NCBI GenBank assembly: GCA_030280995.1
Contig: JASXTE010000015.1
Location: 18,242,001 to 18,306,000, forward strand
Length of the DNA stretch: 64,000 nucleotides
Reading direction: 5' to 3'
From: Hemileia vastatrix
Taxonomy: Eukaryota > Basidiomycota > Pucciniomycetes > Pucciniales > Zaghouaniaceae
Below are positions 42,808 to 54,791 of the stretch, piece by piece (within the stretch, counting starts at the first letter, position 1; each line of letters opens with the position of its first letter). The position numbers were made by a program, and so were the translations under genes. Below the pieces are notes generated by a model. The model worked only from the letters and a program-made list of their open reading frames with translations. It was not told the DNA's origin and searched no databases.

Positions 42808-43796
42808 ATGAAGTTGGCTGTGCAGGGTTGGGTTCAATCTTGTGAAGAATGTCAAAGAAGAAGTCACTTGAAACCTAAAGAGGTGGGCCGTGCTACTGGG
42901 GAATCAACTGTTTTTGGAAGGATCAGTCTGGATGCTATCCATATTAAAGGGGGCAGGTATAAATACGTGATTGTTGCTAGGGATGATTTGTCTGGTTGGG
43001 TTGAGGCAGTGCCTCTGGTTAATTTGACTGCCGAGAATGTGGCAGAGTTTTTGAAGAAGGAGTGGATTTATAGGTATGGGTTGATGAAGTTGGTCACTGT
43101 TGATGGCGGGCCAGAGTTTGGTGCCAAATTTAAAGAAGCTGTGGCTAGTGTTGGTTCTAGGGTTAGAGTGGCTACACCGTATTATCCTGAAGCTGAAGGC
43201 ATGGTTGAAAGAGGCCATCAAGTTATCAAGAATGCTTTGGTGAATATGTGTGGAGATAGTGCCGAAAAGTGGAGGCATTTTTTATCCTTGGTTTTATTTG
43301 CGGATAGGGTCACTGTGAAGAGGACAACTGGCTATTCTCCTTATGAGCTAATGTTTGTTCAGGAAGCCGTTTTACCAGTGGACTTGGAAGCTGTCTCTTA
43401 TCTTGGAATTGATTGGAATGACGTGCACTCAACAGAAGATTTGCTCTGTGCCAGGATGCAACAGTTGGAATGTAGAGAGGAATTTCAAGAGAAGGCATAC
43501 TCTAGAATGATGAAGATTAGGAATCAATCAGTCAGGTCCTGGACAAGAAGTTGGCTCATAGACTCAGGAATCCCTTAAAACCTGGTTGTTTGGTTTTGGT
43601 GTATAATAGAAGTTTGGAGAGTCAGTGGGGCAAAATGTTTGCTGACAGATGGAATGGACCTTACAGAGTCAGATCTCAGGCGTCTGGAGGTTCTTATGTT
43701 TTGGAAGAGTTTGATGGTGCAGTCTTGAAAAAGAGGGTGGCTGCAGACCAAGTGAAGAGGTTTTATCCCAGAGGCACTAGGCATAAAGAAGATTGA
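42808..43796 (+). pseudogene. Integrase core and C-terminal module of family C
   Basis: Core residues visible: 'LDAIHIKGGRYKYVIVARDD', 'TVDGGPEFGAKFKEA' and 'EAEGMVERGHQVIKNALV' supply the D, D, E set. The frame shifts near 43550, and the rest ('LKPGCLVLVYNRSLESQ', 'RWNGPYRVRSQ', 'FYPRGTRHKED') gives the GPY module. No chromodomain follows. The stop at 43794 is next to the first 3' stem-loop module. Confidence 0.88.
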
Positions 43797-45000
43797 CTCC
43801 GCAATGAGGATAAACTACGGACCATTCTTTAATTTTGGTTTTTTTGTGGTGATGCTATGCATCTGTTTGTTGGAATTTTTGTTAGAGGGTACCCATGGGT
43901 GGGGCTTCTAGATTTGATCTTGGCAAGTGTAAGGGTGACTGATGGGCTGGCTGCTCTATCAACAGTTACCCCAGATTGTCTGTTTCCAACCCTTTCTCTT
44001 AATTTGGTTGAACCCTAGTATTGGTTTATTTTCACAGGTTTTAGTCCTCTATGACTTTAAACTGGAATTTCCTTTGGTTTTCAAGTGCCGGACTCTTCAC
44101 TCATATTGGTTTTGGTTTTTTTGTGTTGGACGTTGTGTTTTTGTTAGAAGTTACCCAGGGGGGGCTTCTAGATTTTATTTTGGCAAGTGTGGGGGTAACT
44201 GATGAGCTGGCTGCTCTGTAGAACAGTTACCCCAGAATGTCTGTCTCAAGTCTTTTTTTTTCCTAGTTGAATTCTAGTTCTGTTGTTTATTATTCAGGTT
44301 TTAAGTCCGCTATGACTTTAAACTGGTTTGGGACTGGCTTCTTTATCTTTGGTTCTTTCAGATTGGTGGTGGATCACTGGTGGTCTCCCATCATTTTTAC
44401 TTATTGGAGGGAGCCCACCCAGTGATCATATCTATGGGCCGGACTTTCCCTTATTGGACAATCTATGGAGCTGGACTTTCTTTGATTTTGCAGTAATGTT
44501 TTTGCTAGATAGAAGTTTTAGATTATTTTCTTTTTTCTCTTTTTTTCTTTTAATTTTTTTATGGGGTTTGTTAAAATTCTAAAATCAAAAAGATAGGGTG
44601 TTACCACATCAGGGTCACCTGGATGTGGGCAAGCATTGGTGGGGAAAGGCTCATCAATTGGCCGGGCAATGCTATTTTCTTATTTTTAATTATTATTTAT
44701 TTCATGTGTTTCTGTGTTTCATTATTTTTTATTATTTTCTGAATTTCTAAATTTTTTGAATTTAGTTTTCTGTTAATCATTTAAAAGAATTAATTGTGTA
44801 TCCACATCAAGGTGCACTTGGATGTGGGTAAGGTATCAGGGGATCAGCTCATCAATTGGCTGGGGAATACAATTTGTATTATTTTTTATATTATATTTTA
44901 TTTCATTTATGTTATTTCATTTCATTTTAATTATTAATTTTGTATTTTATTATATCAGTAGACCGTAAAAAAAAATAAATAAATAATAAAAAATTCTGAA
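43797..45000 (+). other. 3' non-coding region of full family C copy, truncated
   Basis: Matches 33240-34510 of the gag-only copy: modules at 43800, 44043-44064 and 44304-44325, the hairpin at 44192-44233, and two copies of the 'gtgcacttggatgtggg' block. Sequence corresponding to 34600-36013 and the LTR is absent. Confidence 0.8.
44192..44233 (+). other. Conserved hairpin in family C 3' region (second copy)
   Basis: GGGGTAACTG and CAGTTACCCC pair perfectly over a 22-base loop, as at 33990-34031. Confidence 0.8.
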
Positions 45001-45014
45001 ATTATTTCTTATTA

Positions 45015-45060
45015 TTCACCACAGAAAAAATGGGGGGGTATTGCTAGCAATACCCCTTGC
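45015..45060 (+). repeat. End of a family T DNA-transposon-like repeat
   Basis: TTCACCACAG, then a run of seven Gs, then the palindrome GGGTATTGCTAGCAATACCC. Same design as 51784 and 27265. Its partner end is not seen in inverted orientation nearby except at 52009-52047. Confidence 0.65.
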
Positions 45061-46960
45061 TTGAACTCAGTTGAGCCACAAATCTATGCTTGAATTATGC
45101 ACACATCATCACCATGTGGGAAATTGTTTGGACTTACATTTAGTCAGAGATTTGTCACAAATTGAGCTCAAGATGAACCTACATTGATCACCGTTTGATC
45201 TTGTAAAATCCTAATTTGATCATCAGTTGAACTCCCTTTGATCTCACTTTGATCTAACATAAGCTTTTGCATATCCAATATGTCAACTATTCACTTTCAA
45301 AAAGATTCGTAATGAATTTCACATGGAATATTAGAAACGAAACCAGTAATTTTGAGTAAATGGCTCATCAAAATGATTAATCTACAACAAAATACCATCA
45401 AAATTCAATCTGATTACTGAAAACTTTTGGTAAAATGACTAATAGATATTTAAATTGGAAAATAATATTCCATTTCTCAATTTCAAATTCAAAATATAAA
45501 TCCTTGTTTGAAATGTGAAATTTGTAGATTCCTTGCCTTCCTATATTATGAGTAATATTTGAGGTATTTTACACCTTTGTAAATATGGTGTTGTGCTGCT
45601 AGAAATTATCTCTGTTTCAATTCAACTTTATTGAAGCTTGATTCCAGAATGATACATATTTTATAACTATTTTGAGAAAAAAGTCACTAGTAATGAATTT
45701 AGCCTTTTATCTGTCCTTTATTAAACCTCACTTAATCCTACTTAAATCCAAATTGACCCACAAAAACCTTATTTGGGATATTTTTTAGCCCAGGATGATT
45801 CAAGATTGGAGCAAAATATTATTTTAAATATCCAATATGCCTATTGATTAAATTTCTTCAAGCTTACTTCAAATTCACATTAACATTAACTTTCACAGGA
45901 AATATTAAACACAAATCTTGAAAATATTGTATTTAAAATCATAATAAATATAATATAATATGCTTACAACAAAATTTTCTTTCTGGATTAATTGAAACAA
46001 AAAATTGTTCATTTGTGAAAATAGAAAAAATACTATCCATCCTGAATTTAGAATTCATTTTTAAAAATTTAATGCCCCCTCACTTTCAAGTTTATCATGT
46101 ATTTCGAAAATTATATTTTTAATAATTTTGTGAATAGTACACCTGAGATATAAACTTGGGGATATCAAAAACTAAAACATCAGCAAATTGAAATGTTTTT
46201 TATTGTTATGAATGAAAATAATGATTGAAAAACACCATTAGAGCAAGTTTGATTTTGAATAATAGGCATACTTTCTCATGTAAATTTCAATAAAAATAAT
46301 TTTTATTCTTACATAAGTTCGGTGGATACATTTGAGCTCAAAAAGAATTAAAATTGACAAAATAAGAATTCTATAATTCATATTCAAAAATGAAATCACC
46401 CTTCATTATCTACCTGTAAACTATTTTAAATTGAATAATTTCAAAGTCAGTATATACTGATGTTATTTTTTCTTCTAAAAAATTTATTATATAGATTAAT
46501 AGTCATAAAAAGTTGACATAGATGTTAGATTTAAATAAGCAATCTTTAATTCATAAAATGATAAAACTATCTTTTATGTAAAAAGTGATGAAGGAAAAAA
46601 ATATTATTAAATTTTTGATGCACTATCAATAAAATTGAAGATAGAGCATATCAAAAGTTTAAACTTAATTTCAATTTTGATATCATCATTTTATTTTATT
46701 TTACTTGAGTAGAAAACAGATTTTAAATCTCAATATAATTTTAAATCCCATTAGTTTGTAGATTTCAACATTTGAAACTATGAAGTAAATATTTATGAAA
46801 GAATTTTACAATATTTGCCCTTCTAAAAACTCATAAATCCAACTTCAAATCTTCTAACCTTCACAAGTAACCACAATGCATTCTGAAAATACTCTATATT
46901 TAAATAATTAAAGGTAAATAAAATTATGTTTTTATTCTTTATTTCAATTTTTGATAAATA

Positions 46961-46991
<31 letters not shown>

Positions 46992-48700
46992 ATTTCTTAA
47001 AAAGTCTAAGAGGGAACTTAATAGTGGTTTTGGCATTAGATATATAGATTCAACTTTCAAAAAATTTGTTTGGAATAAATTACAAAGACAAAAAGAATAT
47101 ATTTTGATGAAAGAATACTGATTTAGGTTCTCTTAAAATATTATTAACCATTTTTATGGAATATTGATCCATGGTTATCATTCTTTATGATATTATCATA
47201 GAATTTTTTCCTTTTTTAATATAATGATTTTCTATTGTGTGGTATGTAGGCTAAGATAAGTTTAAAAGATTTATTGAAGATATATATACCAGAAACAGTA
47301 TAATCTGTAGATTTATAACTATAACTTACTTTTCTGATGTTTTACATCATTGATAAGTAGCTCATGCATTACACAAGTAAATAATTATAGTCTCTGGAAA
47401 TAATTCCTTGTGAATTTCAAATTTTTTGTTAATCTTAAAATCATTACTCAAATAAACTAAAAATTTCTTCAAATATTGATTGAAAGAAAGAGTTACAAAA
47501 TCTTATTTTGTAGGTATAAAAGTTTGAGTTATTTTTTATATTATCAAGTATAATGAACATTTGTAAATTTTAACTTGAAAACTAGTGATCATAGCAAAGT
47601 AATACTGGAAGAATCAGATAAAAAGGGTGGAGTAAAGTCATAGCACAACAGGAAATGATACAAAATTGTTGATTTTTATCTCATAAAATTCAACATATTT
47701 TTAACATATTTTACCACCTTTAGATATTGTTTAGTGGATTTTAACATTATTATAACAAGCAAACTTAACAATGTTTTGATTTTTTTAACAAAAATAAATA
47801 TTGTTAGATCATTTTTTTAAAAAATATGACTTATTTTTATGCTTTATCTACAATAGTTAGTAGTTTTTTTTGCAGAAATTACTTGTTTTGATATTCTATT
47901 TTTGAATTTTTTAAGAGACTTCATTGCATTAAAGTTTTGTAATAATTTTTCATTAAAGCATCATATTTTAAATCTAGAGAATTGGTTTTGAAATAATATA
48001 TATTTTCATGTTAATTGACTCATTATTTTTGGATTGATAAATTATGTTAAAATTGGGATTGCTTATTTCTAGTGAGTGTACATCATAGTTTGTTTTCAAA
48101 TCAAAGATTAATAAATGGTGAAATTTGGTAAAATTCTAAATATCTTTTAAACCTTTTTGATTCAAATAATGTTTAATGTTATGTAATCATTCTATAAGTA
48201 GAACACAGTTAAAATATGATAATGGTACATTGCTTCCAATTTCTAATACTAAAATTCTATTCTACTTGAAACAATGTAAACTAAAGCTTGGTATCTCATA
48301 TAAAACTCACAATTTTCAAAAATCATATTTCCAACTTTTTAAACATGATACACATTAAAATATATTTTTAGAATAATTTCCTAATTAGTTTCAAATACTA
48401 GAAAATAATGACCTCAATTTTTTTTAATACTTTAACCATTCTGATGAGTGAATTTCACAATCCTCTAAGTAACATATGGTTACCATTTATACACATATGC
48501 ATGATTTCTCCTTTTGTTTAATTTTAGCTGAATCTAAAAAGTAAAATCACATGTTGAATATCATCTATAGATAAACTTCTTATATAAGAAGCTAATATTT
48601 CATATGAGAAATTTGTTATTGAGTTTGGGAAACATTAATAAGTGTTGGGTATTATAATTGAGCCATTTATTCAAGTAAATAAAAAAGGATGACCTTCTAA

Positions 48701-48760
<60 letters not shown>

Positions 48761-50917
48761 ATAAAAAATAATTATATAGTAGCATTTAACCATGTTTTTA
48801 TACTAATGTCATATAAAAAAAGGGATTGAACTAAAACTTTCAGTAAAGAAAATAAAAATAAGATAAGTTAATATTCTTGTTTATATTCTCATATTTTTGA
48901 AATGGCTTACTTAAGGGAGAAAATTATTTGGTTTTAGAGTACAAGAATTTCTAGATAAAAATCTTCACAATATAGTTTGACCCTCTCAAAAAGAAAATTC
49001 CTCAAATTTTACTATCACATTTTATATATTTGTTAAGTAATAGAAAATGGAGTTGTGTCTTTGACAATGAAGCTTTAGAAAATGAAATAAATGATTTAAA
49101 TTTATAATATAATTTTTGAAACAATAAATCATGTATTCAAAAAAAATTATATATCTTACAATCAAGATAACAGTATTAATTAAGCAACTCTAACAACTTT
49201 GGAAAGAAAACAAGAAAAAAATAATTAGTAAAATGCATAAGTTATTTTTAGAATTTAAGGAAACTTAATAGCTCTACCTGTATACTAGCCTTAAAGCAGG
49301 TTTGGATTTAACATGTGGAAATTCATACATAGTACCCTTCCATCATTAGAGCAGAATAAAATTTATGTAGTTTTATTTTTTTAATTTATAATAGTATTTT
49401 TATTTTTGGCTTTTTCATTAGTATAAATATATATTTTTTAACTTTTTTGTTTTTCATAACATAAGTTCAAAGCTGCACATCAGAACTTCAAGATGAAACT
49501 CCATATAATGTAATCAATGAATGATATATTATAATGAATTTTACTAGAGACTTTTCAAAAATGGTGATTAAGAATACTTATTATAATTTTTTAAATTTTT
49601 ATTATTAATCTATCTCTTGAAAGGAGATGGCCATATCTCAATTTAATTAGTTTTTCCTCAGAAAAATTTATTCTTGATCTAAATAAAATTGCATCACTAT
49701 AAACTAGATGTTATTATACAATTTTAACAATTTTTTTATCTGAACATAGTTGAAAGTATGTATAAATTAAAGTGTTTCCACATAGTCTTACTATTATCCC
49801 ACCATTATTTTCACATTTAGATTTCATTATAACTGTAAAATAAGTTTTTCAATAATTTTAATAATACCTTAATATTTAATAATTTAGTTACATAGTAGAT
49901 TTTTTATCCTTTTTTTTATATGAGGCTTATTATATAAACACCACTTTTAGATTTTATCCATTTTGATGTCTGATAATTTAAATTTTCATTTAACTACCCA
50001 AATTATATCAAAAAAAATTCAAAAGTATATTTTTTTAATGTACTCTTTTTGATAAACTTATCATTTCTTATAGTTTATTCTTCAACTATTTATTGTAATT
50101 AATTACCCACTCATTTATGGTCTGTTATTGTTGTTCATTACATACAGACAAAATAAGGATACTCTCATATTATATTGGAGTTTTAAATTAAAAAGTAAAT
50201 ACTAGTGGCTGGTATTAAATATGAAGTTGTCATAACTAAGTTGAACATTAATTAATTATTAAATGGCATTTTATATTACAAATTTTATTGAATGTATATA
50301 AAAATAACACTCAAGAAATATATATAAGATATATATATAACCATTGTATATCAAAAATGCAGTACTTATCAACATGGTCTTTTTAAATGATTTTCAAATT
50401 TACTTAAAGAGACATTAATATTACCAATTCAAATTTTATATCAAATACAACAATATTATTATTTCATTTTTAATTATTTTACAAAAAATTTGAGTTTCAA
50501 AGTAATTTAATTCAGTATTTAATGAATGTTTTTGAAAAATATTTTTAAAAATAGAAATAACCCCTCACAAAAAAAAATATAATTTTTTTACTTACAATTT
50601 GCACCATATTTCTACCCTTAAAATATTTGTATTCTTCTAACAAAAATATTTTTTAAATAAATTTAATTTTTTTTCATTATTCAATTACAAAATGTCATAT
50701 TTATAATTTATTTTACCTTACTAAAAAATTTAGTTGAAAATTTAATTTTGTATTTCCAAAAAATAAACTTAAATGTCAAAAATTAAAAAAACAAAATTAT
50801 AAATATAATTATGAGAAAGAGGTAGATTAAATTTATAATATTCATATAAAAAAAATTCATATATTTTATGGTGTTTGAATTTTAAATTTAATGTATTAAA
50901 AAATAATTATTAAATAA
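45061..50917. other. Long AT-rich non-coding region
   Basis: Nearly 6 kb with no ORF above about 60 codons and no recognisable coding, on either strand. TA microsatellites lie at about 46962-46992 and 48709-48760. The first 250 bp share words with the region after 27310. It is either the decayed interior of a large transposon or intergenic DNA; I see nothing that decides. Confidence 0.6.
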
Positions 50918-51576
50918 CCAAGCCAAATAAAATTGGCTTGGATTTTTGGTATCACTAGCACTTATTTTTTTTCTTATACTCACATTTTAATTTTTAATTT
51001 TTTTTTTCTACATTTCTCATTTTTTTTTTATGATTTTTAATGTTTTTCAGACCGAAGTTGCTTTCAAACAACTTCGGTCTAACGTTTCTCTCACTTTTCC
51101 ACCAGATTGCACCTGGTAGGGAAAGTCGCTTCCATTTTAGAGACCAAAGTCCCTTGCAGGGACTTTGGTTTCTCTGTGTGCATTGCACAGCCAGAAAAAA
51201 ACTGGCTGTGCAATGCACTGCATGCAGCACATGCAGCCTGCATTGCTGCTGCATGCAGCGCGCATTGCATGTGATGCGCATATCTCATGCAGCTGACTTG
51301 ATATCAGCTGCATGAGATATGGTAGCGATTGTGCAACGCGCGTTGCACACTGCTTTGGCCACCTCCCAGCCTATTAAATTAGCTGGGAGGGTGGCAAACA
51401 TTACAGCAAGCAATCGAAGTCGCTAAAAGCGACTTCGATTGCTTGAAAGAGACACTTCCAGCCAGGGGAAACCTCGCTGGAAGTACTAAATTGCAATGTA
51501 AGGGACCCAAGCCAATTTCAAAGGCTTCAGTCATAAATTAAGGTTTCTAAAAAGCAGCCAGTATAAATCTGGCTGC
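50918..51576. repeat. Dense array of perfect hairpins
   Basis: Inverted repeats follow one another: 50918-50941 (9-bp arms), 51049-51080 (12 bp), 51144-51168 (10 bp), 51181-51215 (14 bp), 51218-51258 (12 bp), 51260-51279 (6 bp), 51280-51320 (17 bp), 51330-51349 (20-base palindrome), 51358-51395 (13 bp, one bulge), 51407-51445 (18 bp, 3-base loop), 51454-51484 (9 bp), 51554-51576 (8 bp). The arms are unrelated in sequence and mostly perfect. Local GC is far above the surroundings. Confidence 0.9.
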
Positions 51577-51783
51577 AATAAAAAGTAAATTTTTTAAATA
51601 AAATACATAAAAAAAAAAATTTGTTCAAATAAAATATACAACACTCTTCAGCCAGTAAGAAACAGCCTTCCATTGTTACACATAGAAACAAAATCAAATG
51701 TTTCTTTCATAAACATTGGCCATGTTTCAATATTTTGAACCAAGTAAGATCAGGAAAAAGGTCACGGCAAAAAAATTGCATAA

Positions 51784-52047
51784 TTCACCACACAATATGG
51801 GGGGCGGACTTGCTAGCAAGTCCACAACCTTGGACCCAAACTCACCACAGGTTGAACACACATTGAGCTATTGATAAAGGAACCATACAATCAGGGATGA
51901 ACACCACTCAGCAGAACAGTTTTAGGTGGGTGTTCAAGTAGAGTTCAGTATGGGTTCAGTATGAGTTCAGTCTGAGTTCCATCTGAGTTCCATCTGAGTT
52001 CAGGTTGAGGACTTGCTAGCAAGTCCACCCCCTATATTGCGTAGTGA
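51784..52047. mobile_element. Small inverted-repeat (MITE-like) element of family T
   Basis: Ends read TTCACCACACAATATGGG and, inverted, TCACTACGCAATATAGGG, each followed by GGACTTGCTAGCAAGTCC, itself an 18-base palindrome. The 180-bp centre has no ORF but has tandem words (GAGTTCAGTATG-like) at 51930-52005. Short A/T-rich flanks give no clear target duplication (a TA or TAA is possible). Confidence 0.8.
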
Positions 52048-52881
52048 TTAAAAGTCTCCCAATTTAATATGGTGCGGAGGTTCATATTTTAGAAATAGGT
52101 GGTGCACATTATAGTTCCCTTTAAAAAAATTCAAAAATGAATTAATTTTGGCGCAATGTAAATTTAAATGTGATGAGTGTATGTTTTTTAGCTACGTGAA
52201 ACATGGTAGCTAGAATTATGTGGCGTCAATTTTTTTTAGATGTGAAATTCAGTGTTCCACAAATGTGCATCTGTACAACATGCAGCCAAGTAAATTCTAG
52301 CTGGAATTAGTATATGCTTAGGAAAAAATGATCATGCTGTGTACAGTGCCTTGGCAACATCATTCTTGGAATTTAGATGAAGTTTATCATATGACTTGGA
52401 GAGCTGCATTTTTTTGAAAATGTGATCAGTGAAAATTCATGATATATACATCTGTTTGCCACCCAATTTATTTTTCCTTTCTCTTTCTCACTTACCTTTT
52501 TCAAAAATTAACAATCATATTTTTGCTTTATCATTTTGAATTATTGGTACTATTTTCTTGACCTTATCTGATTACCAGTAAGCAAATTTTTCTTGCTATT
52601 GCATTTCATATCATTTTGGTTTGTTACACTTTTTTACACTTTTGACAATTTAATCTAATGATTCTAATTCTGAATTTTTTTTATGGTATCTTTTACTGTA
52701 CCCTTTCGATTCATTATAAAATAATTCTTTTTCAGTTAACTTAACGTTTTTTTATTTGTTTGTCAATTTACTTTTCTTTATTCCTTATCAAAAATGTTCA
52801 ATTTATTTATCTAACCATTTATTTTTTAAAAAAGTGATTATAAAATAAACTTTATAATTAATTTTGATCAATCAGCTACAA
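52048..52881. other. Intergenic AT-rich stretch before the TET-like gene
   Basis: No convincing ORF, no repeat match seen. It presumably contains the promoter of the gene at 52882; no specific site can be assigned. Confidence 0.4.
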
Positions 52882-54791
52882 ATGGAAGAAGATTTTATAG
52901 AAATGTAAGTTCATGTTTTGCTTATCATTTTTCTATATTTCTTTAATACTTTCTCAACCATTATATTATTAATATGAAAAGTAAAACATCATCTTGTACT
53001 TGCTGAAAGCATACAGGATAATTTTTTGCTTTTCATAATAATAATTAGATTGTTTGTACTTTACCTTTAATTATTGATTTTTAAGTTGTTTCAAAGTCTC
53101 GTACTTGCTGAAAGCATACAGGACAATGCTACAATTTAAAAATTAATAATTTATTGAAGTATAACTTTCTAAGTCAATATATTGATCAGAGCAAGATTTT
53201 TCATTTTATATATGTGGATATCATAATTCCGTAAATTTTTTAATATTACTAGTGTATTGGAGTTATACTTTCATTATATTATTAATATTAAGTGTAGAGC
53301 CAAATCTCGTACTTGCTGAATGCATACAGGATAAAGCTATACTCTTTATATGTATAATTTAATAAAGTATACCTTTGAAACGCTTTCTTAATATTTGAAA
53401 TAAATAAAAAGTATATAAATTTACTAATATGCAGATATGCTAACTTTTGTATTTCTAATATTGAAGATATGATAAAGTTAAAGGTATCATTGACTGATAA
53501 TTGAAATTATGTTACTATTTTCTAATTTTTGATTTTTTTCTATTTTAAATCAAAATTGAATTCTCTTAGGATTGAACCATCAATGAGTAACAATTTGAAA
53601 AAAAAAACGGCCAGGGAAGAACTCTAACAATAGGTGGGCGAAAGACATTGCTAGTGGAATGAAACTTGTAAACGCTCTTGGAATGGATACAAACGGGAAG
53701 AAGCCACATTTCTATGCACGATCTTATGCAAATAATATGACAGATTGCAATAATTATTACAATTTTTTTCCTGGATGTAGTATTTATAAACCAAAAGGTG
53801 TCTTAATACCTAATGTTCTTGTGCAGACTTTTGAAATTCATGAGCTCAAAGAACTAGATATGTTAGAAGCTACAGTGCAATGCATTAAGGATCTTTCTTA
53901 CTGCGAACATGAAATTAAAAATAATGGTTATCATCAAAGAGCTGGTGGTTTTGGAAAAATGTTTGGTGGTGGCTTTTTTTTAGATAGAAAGAAATCTTTA
54001 CATATTCGTAAGTATCACTTTTTTTAATTTAAATACTGAATTTTTGAATGCTTTTCCTTGCAGATGAATACACTGATGATATTGTAAAAACGGATGAATA
54101 TAAAAAACAAATGAAGAGGATTGCAATGTACTTTGAATATTTTTTTAAAAAAATATCATATGTAAAGTACAATGAGGCAACTAATCTTTGCGCAAAACTT
54201 GGTATTTCTGGATTTTCAAAAGTTTCTAGTGAAGAAGAGGGTGTACTGTTTGCTAGTAATTTAACTTGGACATCTGGAGGGAATGGTAATGGGCTCTCTA
54301 ATGAGGTTCATCTCGATAAGGATGCAAGTGAGTATACTTTAGGAATATTTTTTCCTAATGATACAGAAAAAAACACCATTCATATGAACTATGATAAGAC
54401 CCAACCACGACAAATAGGTGGAGAACTTATGTTTCCTGAAATTCAAAGTAAAATCAACTTTGAAGCAACTAATGGAATAACAGTGACATTATGGCCTGCC
54501 AATCAACTAAGGCATTTTACCTCAAGATGTCATGAAATTCCTGGCTTCACTAGGATAGGTTCTTCTATTCAAATCAGCACTAGACTATTTCATGCTATAG
54601 AAAAGCTTAATGTTTTTGATATTGATATTTCAGAATACTTAGAAATTAAAAAAGAAAAATTTAGGTTAGAATATTTGATTAGTGCTTTGAGAGTTTTTTT
54701 GAAAAGAGATGACTTAATAGAGGAAGAAATAGAATCAGCAAAGTATTATTTATCTAATGTTAAGACAAATCTAAAAAATCTAGATATATAA
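52882..54791 (+). CDS. TET/JBP-like 2-oxoglutarate/Fe(II) dioxygenase
   Basis: Proposed exons: 52882-52904, 53570-54007 and 54064-54791 (introns GTAAGT...TTAG and GTAAGT...GCAG), about 395 aa. The first exon is the least certain. The C-terminal exon has the fold's signature: H-x-D in 'EVHLDKDASEYTLGIFF' (54309 and 54315), 'GGELMFPEIQ', the distal His in 'LRHFTS' (54523) and Arg in 'TRIGSSIQIS' (54552). Such enzymes oxidise 5-methylcytosine or thymine in DNA; fungal TET/JBP members are known to be multiplied and linked to KDZ transposons. A basic 'KKKRPGKN' near the N-terminus could bind DNA. A ten-A run at 53597-53606 puts the first 14 codons of exon 2 out of frame with the rest (nine As would restore it), so either a sequencing slip or a broken N-terminus. 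Confidence 0.8.
52993..53334 (+). repeat. Three copies of a 29-bp word in the putative first intron
   Basis: CTCGTACTTGCTGAAAGC followed by ATACAGGATAA occurs at 52993-53021, 53098-53126 and 53306-53334. Offsets are 105 and 208 bp, that is one and two units of about 104. The surrounding sequence is only loosely repeated. The core TGCTGAAAGCA can form a small stem. Confidence 0.85.

Larger units (their letters stand above)
37106..45000 (+). mobile_element. Full-length-type family C interior, 3' LTR missing
   Basis: Order: primer site 37110-37126, gag, protease, spacer with duplication, RT, RNase H, integrase, 3' non-coding region. It differs from the chromoviruses: no chromodomain, RT active site FIDD, CCCH-poor Gag. 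It is broken by several stops and shifts. The 3' non-coding region stops near 44990, far short of the purine tract and LTR seen in the gag-only copy, and a family T end begins at 45015. Confidence 0.9.

Noticed and set aside
44328..44582. 84-codon ORF in the family C 3' region
   Set aside because: It runs over non-coding modules, with no conservation of frame in the gag-only copy (34146-34328).
48700..48765. 61-codon ORF on the minus strand
   Set aside because: It is a translation of a TA microsatellite (Tyr-Ile repeats).
50994..51315. ORFs of 91-95 codons across the hairpin array
   Set aside because: The Cys/Ala/His-rich peptides arise from the TGCATGCAGC-type inverted repeats, on both strands alike. 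No sign of a real gene.
51181..51345. CRISPR-like or tandem repeat array
   Set aside because: The repeats are inverted pairs with different sequences, not direct repeats with spacers, and the DNA is eukaryotic.
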